Positions 60,798-64,000 of a stretch of 64,000 nt of DNA are shown here, piece by piece; the stretch's first letter is position 1; each line of letters starts with the position of its first letter. The stretch comes from Streptomyces sp. NBC_00663 (lineage in GTDB: Bacteria > Actinomycetota > Actinomycetes > Streptomycetales > Streptomycetaceae), in assembly GCF_036226885.1 (NCBI RefSeq), contig NZ_CP109027.1, positions 5,022,001 through 5,086,000 of the forward strand, written 5' to 3'. The translations under genes were made by a program, and so were the position numbers. The notes under the pieces are model-generated. The model was not told the DNA's origin. It ran no database searches and saw only the letters and a list, made by a program, of their open reading frames with translations.

Positions 60798-62012
60798 ATG
60801 AGGCCCCGACTCACCGCCGCTCTCCTGCTGGTCCCCCTCCTCGCCACCGCCTGCGGGACGACCGGCGCCGACACCCGCACCATGGCCCGCGCCCTCCCCG
60901 CGGACGCCGCCTTCACCCACCCCGGTGTCCTCGTCAGCGAGGCGCAGTTGGCGGCCGTGAAGAAGAACGTCACCGCCGGGAAGCAGCCGTGGCTGAAGGC
61001 GTACTTCGGGATGCGGGACAGCAAGTACGGGGCGTACAAGTACCAGCCCGAGCCGTACGCGAGTGTCGACTGCCCCGGTGGTGACCATGCCGACCGGCCC
61101 GCGCACGGCTGTGTCGAGGAGCGCGAGGACGCGATCGCCGCCTACACCCAGGCCCTTCTCTTCCGGATCACCGGCAAGCGGCAGCACGCCCTGAAGGCCA
61201 GGGAGATCCTGGACGCGTGGTCGGCGAAGATGCGTCGGCACACCGAGGAGGACGCCGGGCTTCAGACCGGGTGGGCCGGGTCGACCTGGGCGCGGGCCGC
61301 CGAGATCGTCCGGCACAGCCCCGGCGCGGGCTGGCCGGCGGACCGGGTGGCGCGGTTCGAGACCATGCTGCGCACGGCGTATCTGCCGACCGTGACCCGC
61401 AAGGTCCCCGACTACAACGGCAACTGGGACCTCGTGATGACCGACGCGGCCATCGGGATCGCCGTCTTCCTGGAGGACCGCAAGGCCTTCGACCACGCCC
61501 TCGAACGGTTCCGGGAGCGCGTGCCCGCCTACTTCTACCTGGCGAAGGACGGCACGCTGCCCCTCACCCCCAAGGGGTCGAGCGTCACCACACCGCAGAA
61601 GCTGACGGCGTACTGGTTCGGGCAGAGGACGTACAAGGACGGCATGTCCCAGGAGACCTGCCGCAACTTCAAGCACGTCGGCTACTCCATCGCCGCCACC
61701 GCCCACATCGCCGAGACGGCCTGGCACCAGGGGATCAACCTCTACGGCGAGATCAAGGACCGGCTGAAGAGCACCCTCGCCTTCCATGCCCGCTACCAGG
61801 CCGGCGAGTCCGCGCCCGCGTGGCTGTGCGGCGGGAAGGTGGACCGGACCATGGGCCCGGACCTGGAGGTCGCCCTCAACCACCTGGAGGGCCGCCTCGG
61901 CCTCTCCGTCCCGGCGGCCCGCAAACTCGCCGAGGAGACCCGCCCGGCGGGCACCGACAACCTCTTCGTCTCCTGGGAGACCGTGACCCACGCGGGCAAT
62001 CCGGCCGCCTGA
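60798..62012 (+). CDS. Alginate-lyase-superfamily lipoprotein
   Basis: 404 residues. Lipoprotein signal LTAALLLVPLLATAC with probable lipidation Cys19. The mature part has the (alpha/alpha) toroid pattern of alginate-lyase (PL5) relatives: EDAIAAYTQALLFRITGKRQ, GWAGSTWARAAEIVRHS, VPDYNGNWDLVMTDAAIGIAVF (Asn and Trp conserved), and the catalytic-type FKHVGYSIAATAHIAETAWHQG with His. Probably degrades uronate-containing polysaccharide at the cell surface; substrate unproven. It is followed by tRNA-Met. Confidence 0.9.
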   Translation: MRPRLTAALLLVPLLATACGTTGADTRTMARALPADAAFTHPGVLVSEAQLAAVKKNVTAGKQPWLKAYFGMRDSKYGAYKYQPEPYASVDCPGGDHADRPAHGCVEEREDAIAAYTQALLFRITGKRQHALKAREILDAWSAKMRRHTEEDAGLQTGWAGSTWARAAEIVRHSPGAGWPADRVARFETMLRTAYLPTVTRKVPDYNGNWDLVMTDAAIGIAVFLEDRKAFDHALERFRERVPAYFYLAKDGTLPLTPKGSSVTTPQKLTAYWFGQRTYKDGMSQETCRNFKHVGYSIAATAHIAETAWHQGINLYGEIKDRLKSTLAFHARYQAGESAPAWLCGGKVDRTMGPDLEVALNHLEGRLGLSVPAARKLAEETRPAGTDNLFVSWETVTHAGNPAA

Positions 62013-62087
62013 AAAAGCAGGTCAGCAGCGTCGAGGAGCAAGGCGTGCGCGAGCAGCCCCGCGGATGGCGTACTATTGAGTCATCGC

Positions 62088-62161
62088 CGCGGGGTGGAGC
62101 AGCTCGGTAGCTCGCTGGGCTCATAACCCAGAGGTCGCAGGTTCAAATCCTGTCCCCGCTA
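62088..62161 (+). tRNA. Initiator tRNA-Met(CAU)
   Basis: CGCGGGG opens the acceptor with a mismatch at the first pair (C1 against U72), and the anticodon stem has three G-C pairs (CTGGG-CTCATAA-CCCAG): both are initiator hallmarks. T-loop GTTCAAATC. Confidence 0.95.
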
Positions 62162-62168
62162 CTGATGG

Positions 62169-62207
62169 CTCAGGGCCGGAATCCAGTCAATGGATTCCGG
62201 CCCTGAG
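62169..62207 (+). terminator. Terminator of initiator tRNA
   Basis: A perfect 17-bp stem starting CTCAGGGCCGGAATCCA, loop GTCAA, followed by TCGTTTT. Confidence 0.94.
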
Positions 62208-62455
62208 TCGTTTTCCTGGCCGTCACGGTGGTTGTCACGGCGGGTGATCGTGCGACCCCCCTCCGCATAACAACTGACAAACCGTCAGCACCTGTGTGTT
62301 TCCTGAGACCGGGTCAACTCGCCCGTTTTTCACCGGTCATGACCCCTACGTCCTGCTGAAAAAGGTTAATGATCAAGCGGAACAGCTTGGAATCAGCACC
62401 CCGGGTCTATTAACGTTCGATAACGCAGCGCGGTCGTCCCAGCCGTCACAAGAGT

Positions 62456-62613
62456 CGGCTCCGTGCGCACGCGCCGAATCCCGCAAGGGAACCGGGGAAC
62501 CACCAACTTGGGGTGAATCACGCGTAAGTCGCCGTGGCCACGCGGCGGTTATACGCGCGTAGGAGACCTTCCTGCTCCGAACCCGTCAGCTAACCCGGTA
62601 GGCGAGAAGGAAG
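62456..62613 (+). ncRNA. Cyclic di-AMP riboswitch (ydaO-yuaA class)
   Basis: The segment carries the conserved blocks of this class in order: CGCCGAATCCCGC, GGGAACCGGGGAACCACC, TTGGGGTGAATC, GTAGGAGACCTTCCTGCTC, and CGAACCCGTCAGCTAACCCG with GGTAGGCGAGAAGGAAGG. CCTTCC pairs with GGAAGG to close the 3' part. In Streptomyces these riboswitches control cell-wall hydrolases, which fits the M23 peptidase just behind. High c-di-AMP should lower expression. The region 62208-62455 before it holds only an expected promoter. Confidence 0.93.
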
Positions 62614-62630
62614 GAAAGGAGCACGCCCAC

Positions 62631-63665
62631 GTGGCGTCAAACCCGCCTGCCCCCGAGGCCCCGTATGTGCCGAGCCAGCGCAGCACCGATGCCTTCGGCT
62701 ACGGCAGCTACCACCATGACGAGGGTGCGCAGGAGGTCTGGAATCCCACCGAGGACTCCCTCCGGCCGGCTCGCGGCAAGCACCGGGTGGCCAAGCAGCG
62801 CGGCGGGGGACTCGCCCGCAGCTCCACCGTCCTGGGCGTCGGTGTCATAGCCGCCGTCGGCGCGGGCGGCATGGCCAGCGCCAACACCGGCAAGTCGCCG
62901 GTCTCCATCTCGATGCCCGACCTGCCCTCCGTGGGCGGTGTCTTCGGCGGTGACGACGAGGCCCCCAAGGGTTCCGCCACCGCGCTCAGCAGCCTGGCCA
63001 CCAGCAGCACGGAGACCGCCGAGAGCGGCTCGGACGCCGGTGAGGCGCTGCGCAACCGGATCATGGCGCAGGCCGAGAGCCAGCAGAACCAGGTCGACAA
63101 CAAGGTCCAGCTCGCCGCCGAGGCCGAGGTCGCCGAGCAGTCCGCGAAGGCCGAGGCCGCCGCGCTGAAGCAGGCCGCCGACGACGCCGCCGAGGCGAAG
63201 AAGGCCGCCGAGGAGAAGGCCGCGAAGGAGGCCGAGGCCAAGCGTCTCGCCGAGCTCGCCAAGCAGTTCACGCTGCCGACCTCCTCGTACACGATCACCT
63301 CGACCTTCGGTCAGGCCGGTTCGCTCTGGTCCTCCGGCTACCACACCGGTCTCGACTTCGCGGCGCCCACGGGCACGCTGATCAAGGCCATCCACAGCGG
63401 CACCATCACAGAGGCCGGCTGGGCCGGCTCCTACGGCTACCGCACGATCCTCACCCTCGACGACGGCACCGAGCTGTGGTTCTGCCACCAGTCCTCGATC
63501 AGCGTCAGCGTCGGCCAGAAGGTCAGCACCGGTGATGTGATCGGACGCGTGGGCGCGACCGGCAACGTGACCGGGGCCCATCTGCACCTGGAGGTCCACC
63601 CCGGCGGGGCGGACACCGGCATCGACCCGATGGCGTGGCTGCGCAGCAAGGGCCTCACTCCCTGA
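62631..63665 (+). CDS. M23-family (LytM-type) cell-wall peptidase under c-di-AMP riboswitch
   Basis: 344 residues, GTG at 62631 preceded by AAGGAG. A charged, disordered head (about 1-60) precedes one hydrophobic segment (STVLGVGVIAAVGAGGMASA), probably a late signal or anchor. A coiled-coil stretch rich in Ala, Glu and Lys (about 135-205) follows. The LytM domain begins near 215: TSTFGQAGSLWSSGYHTGLDF with His and Asp zinc ligands (HTGLD), then GAHLHLEVHPGG with the HxH motif. Cleaves peptidoglycan cross-links during growth or spore germination, by family. Confidence 0.96.
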   Translation: MASNPPAPEAPYVPSQRSTDAFGYGSYHHDEGAQEVWNPTEDSLRPARGKHRVAKQRGGGLARSSTVLGVGVIAAVGAGGMASANTGKSPVSISMPDLPSVGGVFGGDDEAPKGSATALSSLATSSTETAESGSDAGEALRNRIMAQAESQQNQVDNKVQLAAEAEVAEQSAKAEAAALKQAADDAAEAKKAAEEKAAKEAEAKRLAELAKQFTLPTSSYTITSTFGQAGSLWSSGYHTGLDFAAPTGTLIKAIHSGTITEAGWAGSYGYRTILTLDDGTELWFCHQSSISVSVGQKVSTGDVIGRVGATGNVTGAHLHLEVHPGGADTGIDPMAWLRSKGLTP

Positions 63666-63693
63666 GGCGGTTCCCCTTCTGAACCCCGGCGGT

Positions 63694-63719
63694 CCTGACG
63701 CTCACCCCCCGACGTCAGG
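63694..63719 (+). terminator. Terminator of the M23 peptidase gene
   Basis: CCTGACG and CGTCAGG form a 7-bp stem with a 12-base loop 29 bases past the stop. Confidence 0.6.
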
Positions 63720-63776
63720 GCTGCCGGTTTCCCGCGTCCGGAATACCGGCTTCCGGTGCGGGCGTTGATCCCCTAC

Positions 63777-64000
63777 ATGACTTCTCTTCGCAAGCTGGGC
63801 ACGTCCGACCTCGAGGTCTTCCCGCTCTCCCTCGGCGGCAACGTCTTCGGCTGGACCGCCGACGAGGCGCAGTCCTTCGCCGTCCTCGACGCCTACGCCG
63901 CCGCGGGCGGCAACTTCGTCGACACCGCCGACTCCTACTCGGCATGGGTGGAGGGCAACTCGGGCGGCGAGTCCGAGACGATCATCGGCAGGTGGCTCAA
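63777..64000 (+). CDS. Aldo/keto reductase, 3' end beyond window
   Basis: The ATG at 63777 opens a frame that runs to the last base. The visible 74 residues are typical: TSLRKLGTSDLEVFPLSLGG, then NVFGW, DEAQSFAVLDAY and GGNFVDTADSYSAW, where Asp and Tyr of the DTADSY motif are catalytic-tetrad residues. NADPH-dependent oxidoreductase; substrate not predictable. Confidence 0.93.
   Translation, partial: MTSLRKLGTSDLEVFPLSLGGNVFGWTADEAQSFAVLDAYAAAGGNFVDTADSYSAWVEGNSGGESETIIGRWL

Overview
The window is actinomycete chromosomal DNA, almost certainly Streptomyces. G+C is very high with strong third-position bias, GTG starts are common, and bldC, an Lsr2 paralogue and mycothiol-type enzymes are present. 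From memory, the gene order (dnaX, purD, purC, lsr2-like, purSQL, purF, purM, DUF3073, vdh, bldC, hrpA, DEAD helicase, M23 peptidase) matches the conserved core region of S. coelicolor around SCO4067-SCO4109. No rRNA or CRISPR is visible.

Layout. 1-1.3 kb: the end of an integrated element, with a tyrosine recombinase facing the 3' end of tRNA-Ser(GGA). 1.4-10.3 kb: SRP RNA, dnaX, purD, a membrane protein with a degenerate M48-like domain, a dimethylformamidase-like protein and purC. 10.3-14.9 kb: an ABC exporter plus two-component operon lying between two identical tRNA-Gly(GCC) genes and containing a 45-bp tandem array, followed by tRNA-Gly(UCC). 15-18.8 kb: an lsr2 paralogue divergent from the overlapping purS-purQ-purL operon. 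18.9-24 kb: small accessory genes, including an MFS/TetR pair. 24-30.2 kb: purF-purM, DUF3073, leucine/valine dehydrogenase, a conserved hypothetical and bldC. 30.5-43.3 kb: DUF6274, a 147-bp triplication around tRNA-Asp, hrpA, then an accessory stretch with a TIR-domain protein, a frameshifted TPR-CHAT protease and its divergent zinc-ribbon/membrane pair, all framed by tRNA-Phe, a second tRNA-Asp and tRNA-Glu. 43.3-52.7 kb: a membrane metallophosphatase, a zincin, a lipoprotein, a DEAD-box helicase, a secreted protein, an amino-acid permease and tRNA-Lys. 52.8-60.7 kb: TetR/MpaB oxygenase, flavin reductase, leucine-rich-repeat protein, a broken GNAT gene, a second two-component system, and a MarR-GTP cyclohydrolase II-reductase/deaminase group. 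60.8-64 kb: an alginate-lyase-like lipoprotein, initiator tRNA, a c-di-AMP riboswitch with an M23 peptidase, and the start of an aldo/keto reductase.

How the genes work together. PurF, D, S/Q/L, M and C cover most of de novo IMP synthesis, scattered in four transcription units rather than one operon. BldC, the Lsr2 paralogue and the riboswitch-controlled cell-wall hydrolase tie the region to development. The most unusual content is (a) the TIR and TPR-CHAT stretch, which resembles conflict or programmed-death systems, (b) the MarR-controlled GTP cyclohydrolase II and domain-swapped RibD-like enzyme sharing a TTCAAA-N-TTGAA type box, and (c) tandem repeats that look seeded by gene 3' ends (dnaX stop, histidine-kinase stop, tRNA-Asp).
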